From positions 186,001 through 250,000 of the forward strand of contig NZ_QXCP01000006.1 in NCBI RefSeq assembly GCF_003711805.1: a stretch of 64,000 nucleotides of DNA, given 5' to 3'. This document shows, piece after piece, positions 1 to 8,821 of this stretch (position 1 is the stretch's first letter; every line of letters begins with the position of its first letter). Under the pieces are notes generated by a model. The model had not been told where the DNA came from, made no database searches, and saw only the letters and a program-made list of their open reading frames with translations. The translations under genes and the position numbers were made by a program. The DNA comes from Brachybacterium sp. EE-P12 (GTDB lineage Bacteria > Actinomycetota > Actinomycetes > Actinomycetales > Dermabacteraceae).

Positions 1-324
1 AAGATGCCGATGCCGATCCGGGCGGACCCGCTGCGACGGCTGGACCACGAGCCGTGGGTCCGCATCGGCGAGGACGACTTCGTGGACATCCTCAGCCACA
101 TCGAGGACGACGCCTACCGCGCCGAGTACGCGGGGCATCTCGCGACCGCCCTGCCCGGCTACGAGGACACCGAGGGCGTGCCCGTGCTCGTGCGCAGCCA
201 GGGCCATCTCCGCCCGGTCGTCGTCCCGGATCCCGCGGTCGAGCATCCGCTGGTGCGCGACGTCCACGAGGGCATCACCCGTGAGGAGGCCGAGCTGCGG
301 ATCCGCTCCTTCCTGCTGCGCTGA
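1..324 (+). CDS. hypothetical protein, possibly 5'-truncated by window edge
   Basis: The frame is open to the first base of the window, so the visible 107 codons may be the C-terminal end of a longer protein; in-frame ATG codons lie at 4 and 10 but upstream sequence is missing, so the start cannot be judged. The product is hydrophilic and rather acidic, with no membrane segment, signal peptide or cysteine. I do not recognise a family. It ends with TGA at 322-324 and converges on the crotonase gene with 19 bp between the stops. Confidence 0.5.
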   Translation, partial: KMPMPIRADPLRRLDHEPWVRIGEDDFVDILSHIEDDAYRAEYAGHLATALPGYEDTEGVPVLVRSQGHLRPVVVPDPAVEHPLVRDVHEGITREEAELRIRSFLLR

Positions 325-343
325 CGGCTCTCACGTCCCCGCA

Positions 344-1129
344 TCACGCGCCCCGCCAGCGCGGCTCCCGCTTCTCGGCGAAGGCCGCCGCGCCCTCGGC
401 CGCGTCCTCGCTCGTGAACACCCGCTGCTGCGCCTCCCGGATCCGCCGCCACGCGGGCCGGCCCCAGCTGTCCTCGTGCACCGTCGCATGCACGAGGTCC
501 TTCGTGGCCCGCACCGCGAGCGGCGCGTTCGCGGCGATCCGCTGCGCGAGCTCGAGCGCCTCCTCGAGCGCGGCGCCCGGGGCGCTGACGGCGTTGACCA
601 GCCCCCACTCCCGGGCCTGCTCGGACGTGATCGGGTCGCCGGTCAGGAGCTTCTCGAGCGCGATCTTCAGCGGCACCTGCTGGGGCAGGCGCATCACCCC
701 GCCCGCCGCGGCGATCAGTCCTCGGCGCACCTCGGGCAGCGTGAGCTGAGCGCCGGGGTCGATCACCGCGAGATCGCTCGCCAGCACGAGCTCCGCGCCG
801 AGGCCGATCGCCGGTCCGTTCACCGCCGCGATCACGGGGACGGACACCAGGTGCCCCACGATCCCCGCGAAGCCCCGCTCGGGCCGGGTGCGGGAGTGGG
901 CGCTCTCCCCGCGGGCGAAGGCCTTCAGGTCCATGCCCGCACAGAAGGCGCGGCCGGCGCCGGTGAGCACGATGACGCGGGTGCCCGGATCCGCCTCGGC
1001 CTCCGCGACCGCGTCCCCGAGCGCGGTCGCGAGATCCTCGTCGATCGCGTTCAGCGCATGCGGCCGGTGCAGCGTCAGGACCCGGACGTGGTCGTGCCGT
1101 GCGGTGAGCACCAGCTCCCCGCCGCTCAT
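344..1129 (-). CDS. enoyl-CoA hydratase/isomerase (crotonase) family protein
   Basis: The 261-residue protein has the full crotonase fold length. The oxyanion-hole segments are visible (ALNAIDEDL near residue 25 and FCAGMDL at 62-68), followed by the family stretch GPAIGLGAELVLASD. Both acidic residues that act in water addition in classical enoyl-CoA hydratases have counterparts: E113 in GAELVL and E133 in LPEV. A hydratase activity on a 2-enoyl-CoA is therefore plausible; the exact substrate cannot be read from sequence. The start codon overlaps the stop of the upstream SDR gene by 4 nt (ATGA), so the two are translationally coupled, and together they could carry out consecutive beta-oxidation steps. 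Confidence 0.88.
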   Translation of the reverse strand: MSGGELVLTARHDHVRVLTLHRPHALNAIDEDLATALGDAVAEAEADPGTRVIVLTGAGRAFCAGMDLKAFARGESAHSRTRPERGFAGIVGHLVSVPVIAAVNGPAIGLGAELVLASDLAVIDPGAQLTLPEVRRGLIAAAGGVMRLPQQVPLKIALEKLLTGDPITSEQAREWGLVNAVSAPGAALEEALELAQRIAANAPLAVRATKDLVHATVHEDSWGRPAWRRIREAQQRVFTSEDAAEGAAAFAEKREPRWRGA

Positions 1130-1887
1130 CGCGGACCCATCCTGATCGCCCCGTCGAGCCGGATCACCTCGCCGTTGAGCATCGGGTTCTCGACGATGTG
1201 CCGCACGAGCGCCGCGTACTCCGCGGGCCGGCCCAGCCGGCTCGGATGCGGCACCTGCGCCGCGAGCGAGTCGCGCACCTCCTCGCTCAGACCCGCCATC
1301 ATCGGGGTCTCGAAGGTGCCCGGCGCGATCGCCATCACCCTGATCCTCGAGGCGGCCAGCTCCCGCGCGGCCGGCAGCGTGAGCGCGGCGACGGCCCCCT
1401 TCGAGGCTGCGTACGCGGTCTGCCCGATCTGCCCCTCGAAGGCGGCGACCGACGCGGTGTTGACCACCACCCCGCGCTCCTCGCCGAGCAGCGGCACGCC
1501 CTGCATCGCCTCGGCGGTCCGACCCAGCACGTTCACGGTGCCCAGCAGGTTCACCCGCACCACCTGCTCGAACCGGGCGAGCGGCATCATCCCCCCACGG
1601 CCCACGAGGCGCTCGGCCTGCACGATCCCCGCGCAGCTGACCACGACCCGCAGCGCACCGAGCGAGCCGGCCAGCTCCACGGCCTCGCGCACCTGCTGCT
1701 CGTCGGTCACATCGACCGGGGCGAAGCGCGCCCCGCCACCGATCCCCTCGGCGACGGCCTCGCCGTCGGACCCGGGCAGGTCCACGAGCACCACGCGTGC
1801 CCCTGCCCTCGTCAGCTCCTCGGCGGTCGCGCGTCCGAGTCCCGAGGCGCCTCCGGTCACGAGCGCGACGCTCCCTGCGACATCCAT
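1126..1887 (-). CDS. short-chain dehydrogenase/reductase, 3-hydroxyacyl-CoA dehydrogenase-like
   Basis: This is a 253-residue classical SDR: cofactor-binding TGGASGLG at residues 11-18, SCAG around 84, and the catalytic set S146, Y159 and K163 (YAASK). An aspartate after the second beta strand (LVDL) favours NAD over NADP. Sequence style and length resemble the HSD17B10-like 3-hydroxyacyl-CoA dehydrogenases, which suits the coupled crotonase gene downstream. The ATG at 1887 was chosen because GGGAGG lies about 9 nt upstream; the frame is open further back to 1968, but that extension is Arg/Gly-rich and unlike the family. The precise substrate is inferred only from context. Confidence 0.85.
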   Translation of the reverse strand: MDVAGSVALVTGGASGLGRATAEELTRAGARVVLVDLPGSDGEAVAEGIGGGARFAPVDVTDEQQVREAVELAGSLGALRVVVSCAGIVQAERLVGRGGMMPLARFEQVVRVNLLGTVNVLGRTAEAMQGVPLLGEERGVVVNTASVAAFEGQIGQTAYAASKGAVAALTLPAARELAASRIRVMAIAPGTFETPMMAGLSEEVRDSLAAQVPHPSRLGRPAEYAALVRHIVENPMLNGEVIRLDGAIRMGPR

Positions 1888-1981
1888 CTGCGGGTCACCT
1901 CCCTGCCCGCGCCCCGTCGCGCGAGCGGTCCCTCTCGCCGTGAGCCTAACCCGGGCCCCGAGCGGCACGGGGTCGAGCGCC

Positions 1982-1987
1982 TAGACT
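1982..1987 (+). promoter_or_regulatory. -10 element of a leaderless promoter (FAH-family gene)
   Basis: TAGACT sits 7 nt before the ATG at 1995, and no Shine-Dalgarno sequence is present. This spacing places the transcription start at or next to the start codon, the usual leaderless arrangement in actinobacteria. Confidence 0.55.
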
Positions 1988-1994
1988 GACGCGC

Positions 1995-2780
1995 ATGCGC
2001 ATCGCCCGATTCACCACCGGCGAAGACCCCATGTTCGGCATCGTCCAGTCCAAGGACGGCCAGGACATGGTCTACGGCATCACCGGTGATCCCCTGTACA
2101 CAGAGATCCGCCCCACCGGGAAGATCCTCCCGCTCGAGGACGTGCGCCTGCTCGCCCCCGTCATCCCGCGCTCGAAGGTGGTGTGCGTCGGCCGGAACTA
2201 CGCCGCCCACGCCGCCGAGCTCGGCAACGAGGTGCCCGACCAGGCGCTGTACTTCCTCAAGCCCAACACCGCCGTCGTCGGCCCCGGCGACCCCGTGGTC
2301 ATCCCCTCCTACAGCCAGGAGGTGAGCCTCGAGGCCGAGCTCGCCGTGGTCATCAAGCGGATGGCCAAGGACCTCGCCCCCGAGCAGGTCGCCGATCATG
2401 TGCTGGGCTGCACCTGCGCGAACGACCTCACCGCCCGCGACTCCCAGCGCGAGGAGGACCAGTGGTTCCGGGCCAAGGCCTTCGACACCTCGTGCCCGAT
2501 CGGGCCCTGGATCGAGACGGACCTGGATCTCACCGCCCCCGCCGGCCTCTCCATCACCTCCGCCGTCGACGGGGAGACCGCCCAGTCCGGCACCACCGCC
2601 GACATGCTCCGCGGCGTCCCCGAGCTGATCGCCGAGATCTCCTCCGTGGTCACCCTCCTGCCCGGCGACCTCGTCCTCACCGGCACCCCGGCCGGGGTCC
2701 GGACCGTCGAGGCCGGTTCCCGGATCGACGTCGAGATCGAGGGAATCGGCACCCTGAGCAATCCGCTCGTGCGCCGCTGA
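1995..2780 (+). CDS. fumarylacetoacetate hydrolase family protein
   Basis: The 261 residues form an N-terminal small domain (about 1-60) and the FAH catalytic domain. Recognisable family pieces are [15 protein letters not shown], the metal-binding acidic residues in [20 protein letters not shown], and the terminal [12 protein letters not shown]. Members open or decarboxylate 1,3-diketo acids or 2-keto acids in aromatic and sugar-acid catabolism, or act as oxaloacetate decarboxylases; the substrate here is unknown. It lies 56 bp before gltX, an association I recall from other actinobacteria, where it may simply be co-transcribed. The gene probably starts leaderless. Confidence 0.88.
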   Translation: MRIARFTTGEDPMFGIVQSKDGQDMVYGITGDPLYTEIRPTGKILPLEDVRLLAPVIPRSKVVCVGRNYAAHAAELGNEVPDQALYFLKPNTAVVGPGDPVVIPSYSQEVSLEAELAVVIKRMAKDLAPEQVADHVLGCTCANDLTARDSQREEDQWFRAKAFDTSCPIGPWIETDLDLTAPAGLSITSAVDGETAQSGTTADMLRGVPELIAEISSVVTLLPGDLVLTGTPAGVRTVEAGSRIDVEIEGIGTLSNPLVRR

Positions 2781-2836
2781 GCCCCGCCCTGCCCCGCACC
2801 CACCTCCACCGCCCCCTGCCCGAGGAGCATCCCCGC

Positions 2837-4363
2837 GTGACCACCACCCCCGCCCCCGCCCCGACTCCCGCCGACGAGGTCCGGGTCCGCTTCTGCCCCA
2901 GCCCCACCGGCACCCCGCACGTCGGCATGGTGCGCACCGCCCTGTTCAACTGGGCCCACGCCCGCCATCACGGCGGCAAGCTGATCTTCCGCATCGAGGA
3001 CACCGACGCCGCCCGTGACAGCGAGGAGTCCTACCACCAGCTGCTGGACGCCATGCGCTGGCTCGGCATCGACTGGGACGAGGGCGTCGAGGTGGGAGGC
3101 CCGCACGGCCCCTACCGCCAGTCCCAGCGCGGCGAGATCTACCAGGACGTCATCGCGAAGCTGAAGGACGCCGGGCACATCTACGAGTCCTTCTCCACCG
3201 CCGAGGAGATCGCCGAGCGCCACCGCGCCGCGGGCCGCGACCCGCAGCTCGGCTACGACGGCTTCGACCGCGACCTCACCGAGGAGCAGAAGGCCGCCTT
3301 CCGTGCCGAGGGCCGCGAGCCCACCTGGCGCCTGCGCATGCCGCAGGAGGACATCACCTTCACCGACATGGTGCGCGGCGAGATCACCTTCAAGGCCGGC
3401 TCCACCCCGGACTTCGTCGTGGTGCGCGCGAACGGCCAGCCGCTCTACACGCTCGTGAACCCCGTGGACGATGCGCTCATGCGCATCACCCACGTGCTGC
3501 GCGGCGAGGACATCCTCTCCTCGACCCCGCGCCAGATCGCGCTGTACCGGGCGCTGATCGAGATCGGCGTCGCCGAGCGGGTGCCCGAGTTCGGTCACCT
3601 CCCCTACGTGATGGGGGAGGGGAACAAGAAGCTCTCCAAGCGCGATCCCCAGGCGGACCTCTTCCTCTACCGGGAGCAGGGCTTCGTCCCCGAGGGCATG
3701 GTCAACTACCTCGCCCTGCTCGGCTGGGGCTACAGCGCCGACGAGGACATCTTCAGCCGCGACCAGCTCGTCGAGCGCTTCGACGCCTCGGACGTGAACC
3801 CGAACCCGGCCCGTGTGGACCTCAAGAAGGCCACCGCCATCAACGCCGACCACATCCGCCTGCTCCCAGGCGACGTCTTCGTCGAGCGCCTCATCCCGTA
3901 CCTCCAGTCCGGGGGCGTGCTCGGCGAGACCGTCACCGAGCAGCAGCGCGCCCTGGTCGCGGCCGCCGCCCCGCTGGTCCAGACCCGCATGAACGTGCTC
4001 GGCGACGCCCCAGACCTGATGGGCTTCCTCTTCACCCCCGACGAGGAGCTCGTGGTCCAGGACGACGCGCTGAAGAAGCTGGGCGACGACCCCGTCGCCG
4101 TGCTCGACCGCGCGATCGCCGAGGTCGAGGCCCTCCCGGCCGACGACTTCACCGCCGCGCGCCTCGAGCCCGCCCTGCGCGGGGCCATCGTCGAGGACAT
4201 GGGCATCAAGCCCCGCCTCGCCTTCGGCCCGCTGCGCTCGGCGGTCTCCGGCCGGCGCATCTCCCCGCCGCTGTTCGAGTCGATGGAGCTGCTGGGCCGC
4301 TCCTCGTCGCTCGCGCGCCTGCGCTCCCTGCGCGAGCGCCTCGCGGCCACCGCGGAGGCCTGA
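2837..4363 (+). CDS. gltX: glutamyl-tRNA synthetase
   Basis: This is a 508-residue class I synthetase. The HIGH signature is H28-V-G-M31 in [10 protein letters not shown], and the KMSKS-type loop is KLSKR at 265-269 after VMGEGNKK. The middle domain with [12 protein letters not shown] and the alpha-helical anticodon-binding C-terminal domain are present. The GTG start at 2837 follows GAGGAG; the frame is open much further upstream but overlaps the previous gene. The enzyme attaches glutamate to tRNA-Glu and, in bacteria without GlnRS, also to tRNA-Gln for later amidation by GatCAB. No glnS or gat genes are visible here, so the non-discriminating role is inferred. The genes of its tRNA substrates follow directly. 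Confidence 0.97.
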   Translation: MTTTPAPAPTPADEVRVRFCPSPTGTPHVGMVRTALFNWAHARHHGGKLIFRIEDTDAARDSEESYHQLLDAMRWLGIDWDEGVEVGGPHGPYRQSQRGEIYQDVIAKLKDAGHIYESFSTAEEIAERHRAAGRDPQLGYDGFDRDLTEEQKAAFRAEGREPTWRLRMPQEDITFTDMVRGEITFKAGSTPDFVVVRANGQPLYTLVNPVDDALMRITHVLRGEDILSSTPRQIALYRALIEIGVAERVPEFGHLPYVMGEGNKKLSKRDPQADLFLYREQGFVPEGMVNYLALLGWGYSADEDIFSRDQLVERFDASDVNPNPARVDLKKATAINADHIRLLPGDVFVERLIPYLQSGGVLGETVTEQQRALVAAAAPLVQTRMNVLGDAPDLMGFLFTPDEELVVQDDALKKLGDDPVAVLDRAIAEVEALPADDFTAARLEPALRGAIVEDMGIKPRLAFGPLRSAVSGRRISPPLFESMELLGRSSSLARLRSLRERLAATAEA

Positions 4364-4429
4364 GCCTCGGGCTGTGGGGCCCGGCCGCCGTGCGTGCCGA
4401 GCCTCACAGCCCAGAAGGCCCTTCTCGCT

Positions 4430-4458
4430 TTGTGCTCGGCGGGGGAAGCCGGTAGAGT
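4430..4458 (+). promoter_or_regulatory. sigma-70-type promoter of the tRNA-Gln/tRNA-Glu unit
   Basis: TTGTGC (4430-4435) and TAGAGT (4453-4458) are separated by exactly 17 nt. Transcription would begin near 4465, about 87 nt before the mature tRNA-Gln, and run through three tRNA genes to the hairpin at 4837. Confidence 0.6.
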
Positions 4459-4551
4459 TCTTTCTCGGTACGGCACGCAGAGCGGACCGGGAAGCCCACG
4501 GAGACCACCGGGGAGCGGAACGGAAAGGGATGCGGAAAGTACTTCTCACCA

Positions 4552-4623
4552 TGGGGTATGGTGTAATTGGCAACACAACGGTTTCTGGTACCGTCATTCT
4601 AGGTTCGAGTCCTGGTACCCCAG
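4552..4623 (+). tRNA. tRNA-Gln(CTG)
   Basis: The gene folds as a 72-nt cloverleaf: acceptor TGGGGTA pairs with TACCCCA, the discriminator is G, and the anticodon stem ACGGT/ACCGT encloses loop TTCTGGT with anticodon CTG. GGTTCGAGTCC forms the T arm. The first pair is U1-A72, the feature bacterial GatCAB uses to recognise tRNA-Gln, which fits glutamine tRNA made through mischarging by GltX. CCA is not encoded. Confidence 0.93.
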
Positions 4624-4656
4624 CGCTACGCAGCGGTCCTCCGCTGCACGGCCCGC

Positions 4657-4729
4657 GCCCCGTTCGTCTAGCGGCCCAGGACGCCGCCCTCTCACGGCGG
4701 TAACACCGGTTCAAATCCGGTACGGGGTA
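4657..4729 (+). tRNA. tRNA-Glu(CTC), copy 1
   Basis: The acceptor stem GCCCCGT/ACGGGGT has a G1-U72 wobble and discriminator A. Anticodon stem CCGCC/GGCGG encloses loop CTCTCAC with anticodon CTC, reading GAG. The T arm CCGG-TTCAAAT-CCGG is clear. CCA is not encoded. It is 33 nt after tRNA-Gln. Confidence 0.93.
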
Positions 4730-4757
4730 CGACGCGAGATCCTCGGATCTCGCTCCC

Positions 4758-4830
4758 GCCCCGTTCGTCTAGCGGCCCAGGACGTCGCCCTCTCACGGCG
4801 GTAACACCGGTTCAAATCCGGTACGGGGTA
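4758..4830 (+). tRNA. tRNA-Glu(CTC), copy 2
   Basis: This copy is identical to the first over 73 nt except for one base: C27 becomes U27, changing the first anticodon-stem pair from C-G to a U-G wobble. The anticodon is again CTC. A tandem duplication of the GAG decoder fits the very heavy use of GAG in the genes of this window. Confidence 0.93.
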
Positions 4831-4836
4831 CGAGCA

Positions 4837-4867
4837 GGAGCCGGCACCACAGGTGCCGGCTCCTTTT
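4837..4867 (+). terminator. intrinsic terminator after the tRNA cluster
   Basis: A perfect 12-bp stem (GGAGCCGGCACC with GGTGCCGGCTCC) around the 3-nt loop ACA is followed directly by TTTT. It lies 6 nt after the second tRNA-Glu. Confidence 0.85.
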
Positions 4868-4917
4868 CCGTCTCCGCTCCTCGTCCCTCCCGGTCGCCCT
4901 GACCGGCCCCGACGGAG

Positions 4918-4923
4918 TATCGT
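4918..4923 (+). promoter_or_regulatory. -10 element of a leaderless promoter (universal stress protein)
   Basis: TATCGT lies 6 nt before the ATG at 4930. No Shine-Dalgarno sequence is present, and the previous transcript ends at the hairpin just upstream. Confidence 0.5.
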
Positions 4924-4929
4924 CGTGAC

Positions 4930-5748
4930 ATGACGCACACAGGAGCCCCGAGGATCACCGTCGGAGTGTTCGACGCCGACGAGTCCGATCACGCGGTCCG
5001 CTGGGCCGCCCGTCACGCCGCCGCCGTCGGCGGCAGCCTCCATCTCGTCCACGCCTTCGTGTGGACCGAGCTCGACGTCAACATCGACCCGATCTCGGGC
5101 ATGCCGGGCTCCGGCTTCCGCGGCGCGGCCGACGCCCTGCTGCGCGAGGCCGCGCTCCTCGCCCGCGAGCGAGCCCCCGAGGTCGAGATCACCTCCGAGG
5201 TCATCGACGGCAACTCCGTGCCCGTGCTGGTCCACGCGAGCGAGGACTCCGACCTGCTCGTCCTCGGCGGCCGGGGCCTGGGCCGGCTGATGACCCTCAT
5301 CGTCGGCTCGAAGAGCCTCGCCCTCGCCGCGCGCGCCCACTGCCCGGTGGTCGTGGTGCGCGGGGACATCGACGGCGACGGCCCCGTGGGCCTCGTCCAT
5401 CACGAGACCGCGACCGAGGTGGTCACCCGCGCCGCCGACCTCGCCGAGGCCTACGGGCGCGACATCCACCTCGTCGTGCGTCCGGGCACCACGCCCGAGC
5501 AGGCCCAGGAGATCCTCGCCGCGACCGCTCAGCGGATCGCGCTCAGCCACCCTTCGGTGTTCGTCAGGGATGTCGCCGTGGCGACCTCCGACAACGCGCG
5601 CCAGCTGGTCGAGGCCAGCGAGAACGCGAGCATCATGGTCGTCGCGGGGGAGCGGTCCGACGGCCCCGGCGGGAAGGTCTCCGCGCCGCGGCAGCTCGTG
5701 AACGTGCTGCGCTACGCGAACACCCCCGTGTGGATCGAGCGGGACTGA
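4930..5748 (+). CDS. universal stress protein, tandem UspA domains
   Basis: At 272 residues this is the two-domain Usp type common in actinobacteria. Domain 1 (about 8-145) ends with the nucleotide-binding pattern G-x2-G-x9-G-S in GGRGLGRLMTLIVGSKS followed by CPVVVVRG, so ATP binding is expected. Domain 2 (about 150-270) has the fold and a final PVWIERD strand, but the glycine motif is degenerate, so it probably does not bind nucleotide. Such proteins respond to stress or growth arrest; the specific role here cannot be deduced. It is a single gene between a terminator and the convergent ltbR-like gene. Confidence 0.87.
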   Translation: MTHTGAPRITVGVFDADESDHAVRWAARHAAAVGGSLHLVHAFVWTELDVNIDPISGMPGSGFRGAADALLREAALLARERAPEVEITSEVIDGNSVPVLVHASEDSDLLVLGGRGLGRLMTLIVGSKSLALAARAHCPVVVVRGDIDGDGPVGLVHHETATEVVTRAADLAEAYGRDIHLVVRPGTTPEQAQEILAATAQRIALSHPSVFVRDVAVATSDNARQLVEASENASIMVVAGERSDGPGGKVSAPRQLVNVLRYANTPVWIERD

Positions 5749-5781
5749 TCCGGAGCGAGCGTGACCGGCCCGAGGGGCCGC

Positions 5782-6516
5782 TCAGACCCCCGCGCGCCGC
5801 AGCAGCTCGGTGAGGTGGTTCGCCGAGCTCATCACCGAGGGGGCGTGCAGACGCCCCGGCTGACGGGTGATCCGCTCGATGGGTCCCGAGACGCTCAGCG
5901 CCGCGACCACGCGACCGTTCGGCCCGCGCACGGGCGCGGAGACGGAGCCGACGCCCGGCTCGCGCTCGCCGATCGACTGCGCCCAGCCGCGGCGGCGCAC
6001 GGCCGAGAGCTGGGTCGCGGTGAAGCGCGCCCCGAGCAGGCCGCGGTGCAGCCGGTCCGGCTCCTCCCAGGCCAGCAGGATCTGTGCGGCCGAGCCCGCC
6101 CGCATGGTCAGGGCCGCCCCGAGCGGCACCGAGTCCCGCAGGCCGATGGGTCGTTCGGCGGCGGCCACGCAGATGCGGTGGTCGCCCTGGCGGCGGTAGA
6201 GCTGCGCGGACTCCCCGGTGTGGTCCCGCAGCGCGGCGAGCACGGGGCCCGCCGAGGCGAGCAGCCGGTCCTCGCCGGCGGCCGCGGCGAGCTCCCCGAG
6301 CCGCGGGCCGAGGATGAAGCGGCCCTGCATGTCGCGCGCGACCAGATGGTGGTACTCCAGCGCGACCGCGAGGCGGTGCGCGGTGGGTCGGGCCAGGCCC
6401 GTCGACTGCACCAGCTGCGCGAGCGTGGCGGGGCCCGCCTCCAGGGCGCCCAGCACGACAGCGGCCTTGTCCAGCACGCCGACGCCGCTGCCGTTCTCCT
6501 CCGGGGTGTTGTCCAT
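5782..6516 (-). CDS. ltbR: IclR-family transcriptional regulator of leuCD (LtbR/NdgR type)
   Basis: The 244-residue protein has an N-terminal winged HTH (about 14-75, with [19 protein letters not shown]) and a C-terminal IclR effector domain. It is divergent from leuC with 140 bp between the starts. In Corynebacterium LtbR and Streptomyces NdgR, regulators of this family at the same position control leuCD, so that role is inferred from synteny. The ATG at 6516 was chosen because the HTH begins shortly after it; an upstream extension to 6624 would cover the promoter region. A short inverted repeat 14 nt before the start is a possible autoregulatory site. Confidence 0.88.
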   Translation of the reverse strand: MDNTPEENGSGVGVLDKAAVVLGALEAGPATLAQLVQSTGLARPTAHRLAVALEYHHLVARDMQGRFILGPRLGELAAAAGEDRLLASAGPVLAALRDHTGESAQLYRRQGDHRICVAAAERPIGLRDSVPLGAALTMRAGSAAQILLAWEEPDRLHRGLLGARFTATQLSAVRRRGWAQSIGEREPGVGSVSAPVRGPNGRVVAALSVSGPIERITRQPGRLHAPSVMSSANHLTELLRRAGV

Positions 6517-6529
6517 GCTCCGATACTGC

Positions 6530-6548
6530 CGTCTTGTTGAGTGAGACG
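6530..6548. promoter_or_regulatory. candidate operator between the IclR regulator and leuC
   Basis: An imperfect palindrome with arms CGTCT and AGACG separated by 9 nt lies 14 bp before the regulator gene and about 109 bp before leuC. Its position suits a shared operator, but the arms are short. Confidence 0.3.
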
Positions 6549-6656
6549 CAAGTGCATCGCATCGTGGACCGGCAGACCATTGCCTCGAGCGCTCGCACCC
6601 CGAGCGCCATCGAGCACGGAGCACGCGCCCGACCCAGGGCGCAGGGAAGGATCGTC

Positions 6657-8105
6657 ATGGCGGGGACCCTCGCGGAGAAGGTATGGGCGGATCATGTGGT
6701 CCGCCGTGGAGAGAACGGCGAGCCGGACCTGCTGTACATCGACCTCCAGCTGCTCCACGAGGTCACGAGCCCGCAGGCCTTCGACGGCCTGCGCCAGGAG
6801 GGCCGCCTCCCGCGCCGCATCGACCAGACGATCGCGACGGAGGACCACAACACCCCCACGATCGACATCGACAAGCCGATCGCGGACATCACCTCCCGCA
6901 CCCAGATCGACACCCTGCGCCGCAACGCCCAGGAGTTCGGCGTGCGCATCCACTCCCTGGGCGACCGGGACCAGGGCATCGTCCACGTGGTGGGGCCGCA
7001 GCTGGGCCTGACCATGCCGGGCATCACCGTCGTGTGCGGCGACTCGCACACCTCCACCCACGGCGCCTTCGGCGCGCTCGCCTTCGGCATCGGCACGAGC
7101 GAGGTCGAGCACGTGCTGGCCACCCAGACGCTGTCGCTGACCCCCTTCAAGACCATGGCCATCAACGTCACGGGCTCGCTGAAGCCGGGCGTCACCGCGA
7201 AGGACATCATCCTCGCCGTGATCGCGAAGATCGGCACCGGCGGCGGCGCGGGCTACGTGCTCGAGTACCGCGGCGAGGCGATCCGCGAGCTCTCCATGGA
7301 GGGCCGCATGACCATCTGCAACATGTCCATCGAGGCCGGCGCCCGCGCCGGCATGATCGCCCCGGACGAGACCACCTTCGAGTACGTCAAGGGCCGCCCC
7401 CACGCCCCGCAGGGCGAGGACTGGGACGAGGCCGTCGCCTACTGGAAGACGCTGCGCAGCGACGACGACGCGACCTTCGACGCCGAGGTCGTCATCGACG
7501 CCGACGAGCTCGAGCCCTTCGTCACCTGGGGCACGAACCCCGGCCAGGGCCTGCCGCTGTCCGCCGCGGTCCCCGCCCCCGAGGACTTCGTGGACGAGAC
7601 CGACCGCTACGCGGCCGAGCGCGCGCTGGAGTACATGGACCTCGTCCCCGGCACGCCGCTGAAGGACATCAAGGTCGACACCGTCTTCATGGGCTCGTGC
7701 ACCAACGGCCGCATCGAGGACCTGCGCGCCTTCGCCTCCGTCCTCGAGGGCCGCACCAAGCACCCCGATGTGCGCGTCATGGTCGTCCCCGGCTCCGCCC
7801 GCGTGCGCCTGCAGGCCGAGCAGGAGGGCCTGGACGAGATCTTCCTCGCCTTCGGCGCCGAGTGGCGCCAGGCCGGCTGCTCGATGTGCCTGGGGATGAA
7901 CCCCGACCAGCTCGCTCCGGGCGAGCGCGCCGCCTCCACCTCCAACCGCAACTTCGAGGGCCGCCAGGGCAAGGGCGGACGCACCCACCTGGTCTCGCCC
8001 GTCGTCGCTGCGGCGACCGCGGTGCGCGGCACCCTGTCCTCCCCGTCGGACCTCGGCGCCCCGGTCGCTCCCGCCGCGCCCTCCGACCTCCAGCCCACCG
8101 CCTGA
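6657..8105 (+). CDS. leuC: 3-isopropylmalate dehydratase large subunit
   Basis: This 482-residue aconitase-superfamily protein carries the three [4Fe-4S] ligands C348 (GSCTNGR), C408 and C411 ([10 protein letters not shown]). With LeuD it isomerises 2-isopropylmalate to 3-isopropylmalate in leucine synthesis. The ATG at 6657 is preceded by GGGAAGG with good spacing; the open frame back to 6534 overlaps the regulatory region and is not homologous. leuD follows after 10 nt, so the two form an operon divergent from the IclR regulator gene. Confidence 0.97.
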   Translation: MAGTLAEKVWADHVVRRGENGEPDLLYIDLQLLHEVTSPQAFDGLRQEGRLPRRIDQTIATEDHNTPTIDIDKPIADITSRTQIDTLRRNAQEFGVRIHSLGDRDQGIVHVVGPQLGLTMPGITVVCGDSHTSTHGAFGALAFGIGTSEVEHVLATQTLSLTPFKTMAINVTGSLKPGVTAKDIILAVIAKIGTGGGAGYVLEYRGEAIRELSMEGRMTICNMSIEAGARAGMIAPDETTFEYVKGRPHAPQGEDWDEAVAYWKTLRSDDDATFDAEVVIDADELEPFVTWGTNPGQGLPLSAAVPAPEDFVDETDRYAAERALEYMDLVPGTPLKDIKVDTVFMGSCTNGRIEDLRAFASVLEGRTKHPDVRVMVVPGSARVRLQAEQEGLDEIFLAFGAEWRQAGCSMCLGMNPDQLAPGERAASTSNRNFEGRQGKGGRTHLVSPVVAAATAVRGTLSSPSDLGAPVAPAAPSDLQPTA

Positions 8106-8115
8106 GGAGCCCGCC

Positions 8116-8730
8116 ATGGAAGCCTTCACCACCCACACCGGCATCGGCGTCCCGCTGCGTCGCAGCAACGTCGACACCGACCAGATCATCCCCGCCGTCT
8201 ACCTCAAGCGCGTCACCAAGACCGGCTTCGACGACGGCCTGTTCAACGCCTGGCGCACGAACGACCCCGAGTTCGTGCTGAACAAGCCCGCCTACGCGAA
8301 GGGCTCGGTGCTCGTGGCCGGCCCCGACTTCGGCACCGGCTCCTCCCGCGAGCACGCCGTCTGGGCGCTGCGCGACTACGGCTTCAAGGCGGTCCTGTCG
8401 ACCCGCTTCGCGGAGATCTTCCGCGGCAACGCCGGCAAGCAGGGCCTGGTCGCGGGGATCCTCTCCCAGGACGACATCGAGCAGCTGTGGAAGATCCTCG
8501 AGGAGACCCCGGGCGCCGAGGTGACCGTCGACCTGGAGAACCGCCAGGTCCACGCCGGCGAATCGACCTTCCGCTTCGACATCGACGAGTACACCCGCTG
8601 GCGCCTCATGGAGGGCCTGGACGACATCGGCCTGACCCTGCGCCACGAGGCGGAGATCACCGCCTTCGAGGCGACGCGCCCCGCCTGGATGCCCAAGACC
8701 CTGCCCGCGCGCACCGCGGACTCCGTCTGA
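8116..8730 (+). CDS. leuD: 3-isopropylmalate dehydratase small subunit
   Basis: The protein has the normal 204-residue length of the swivelling domain, with the substrate-site motifs [11 protein letters not shown] and [10 protein letters not shown] and the C-terminal [14 protein letters not shown]. It completes the heterodimer with LeuC. GAGGAG precedes the ATG. In many actinobacteria an HU gene follows leuD; here murA follows instead, with a 91-bp gap. Confidence 0.97.
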   Translation: MEAFTTHTGIGVPLRRSNVDTDQIIPAVYLKRVTKTGFDDGLFNAWRTNDPEFVLNKPAYAKGSVLVAGPDFGTGSSREHAVWALRDYGFKAVLSTRFAEIFRGNAGKQGLVAGILSQDDIEQLWKILEETPGAEVTVDLENRQVHAGESTFRFDIDEYTRWRLMEGLDDIGLTLRHEAEITAFEATRPAWMPKTLPARTADSV

Positions 8731-8763
8731 CCTCCTGCCCGGGGGACGGGCGGGCCGCTCCGG

Positions 8764-8769
8764 TATGGT
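8764..8769 (+). promoter_or_regulatory. possible -10 element for murA
   Basis: TATGGT occurs 53 bp before the murA start, preceded by the leuD stop 34 bp upstream. No convincing -35 box is seen at 16-18 nt. Confidence 0.3.
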
Positions 8770-8821
8770 GAGCCGGTCAGATATGGGCGCGCTGACGTCC
8801 GTCCCTCCAGGCAAGGACACC

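Noticed and set aside
1888-1968. Longer start for the SDR gene at 1968
   Set aside because: The added 27 residues are Arg/Gly-rich and lie before the normal SDR start; GGGAGG is positioned for the ATG at 1887.
2396-4714. A 772-codon open frame on the minus strand opposite gltX and the tRNA genes
   Set aside because: It mirrors a well-supported gene, is Gly/Val/Leu/Ala-rich as expected for antisense frames in GC-rich DNA, crosses three tRNA genes and matches no family.
4657-4830. Direct repeats as attachment sites or a mobile element
   Set aside because: The repeat is simply two complete tRNA-Glu genes; both fold and keep the anticodon.
6517-6624. Longer start for the IclR regulator at 6624 and for leuC at 6534
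   Set aside because: The two extensions would overlap each other on opposite strands and cover the promoter region; both proteins align with their families only from 6516 and 6657.
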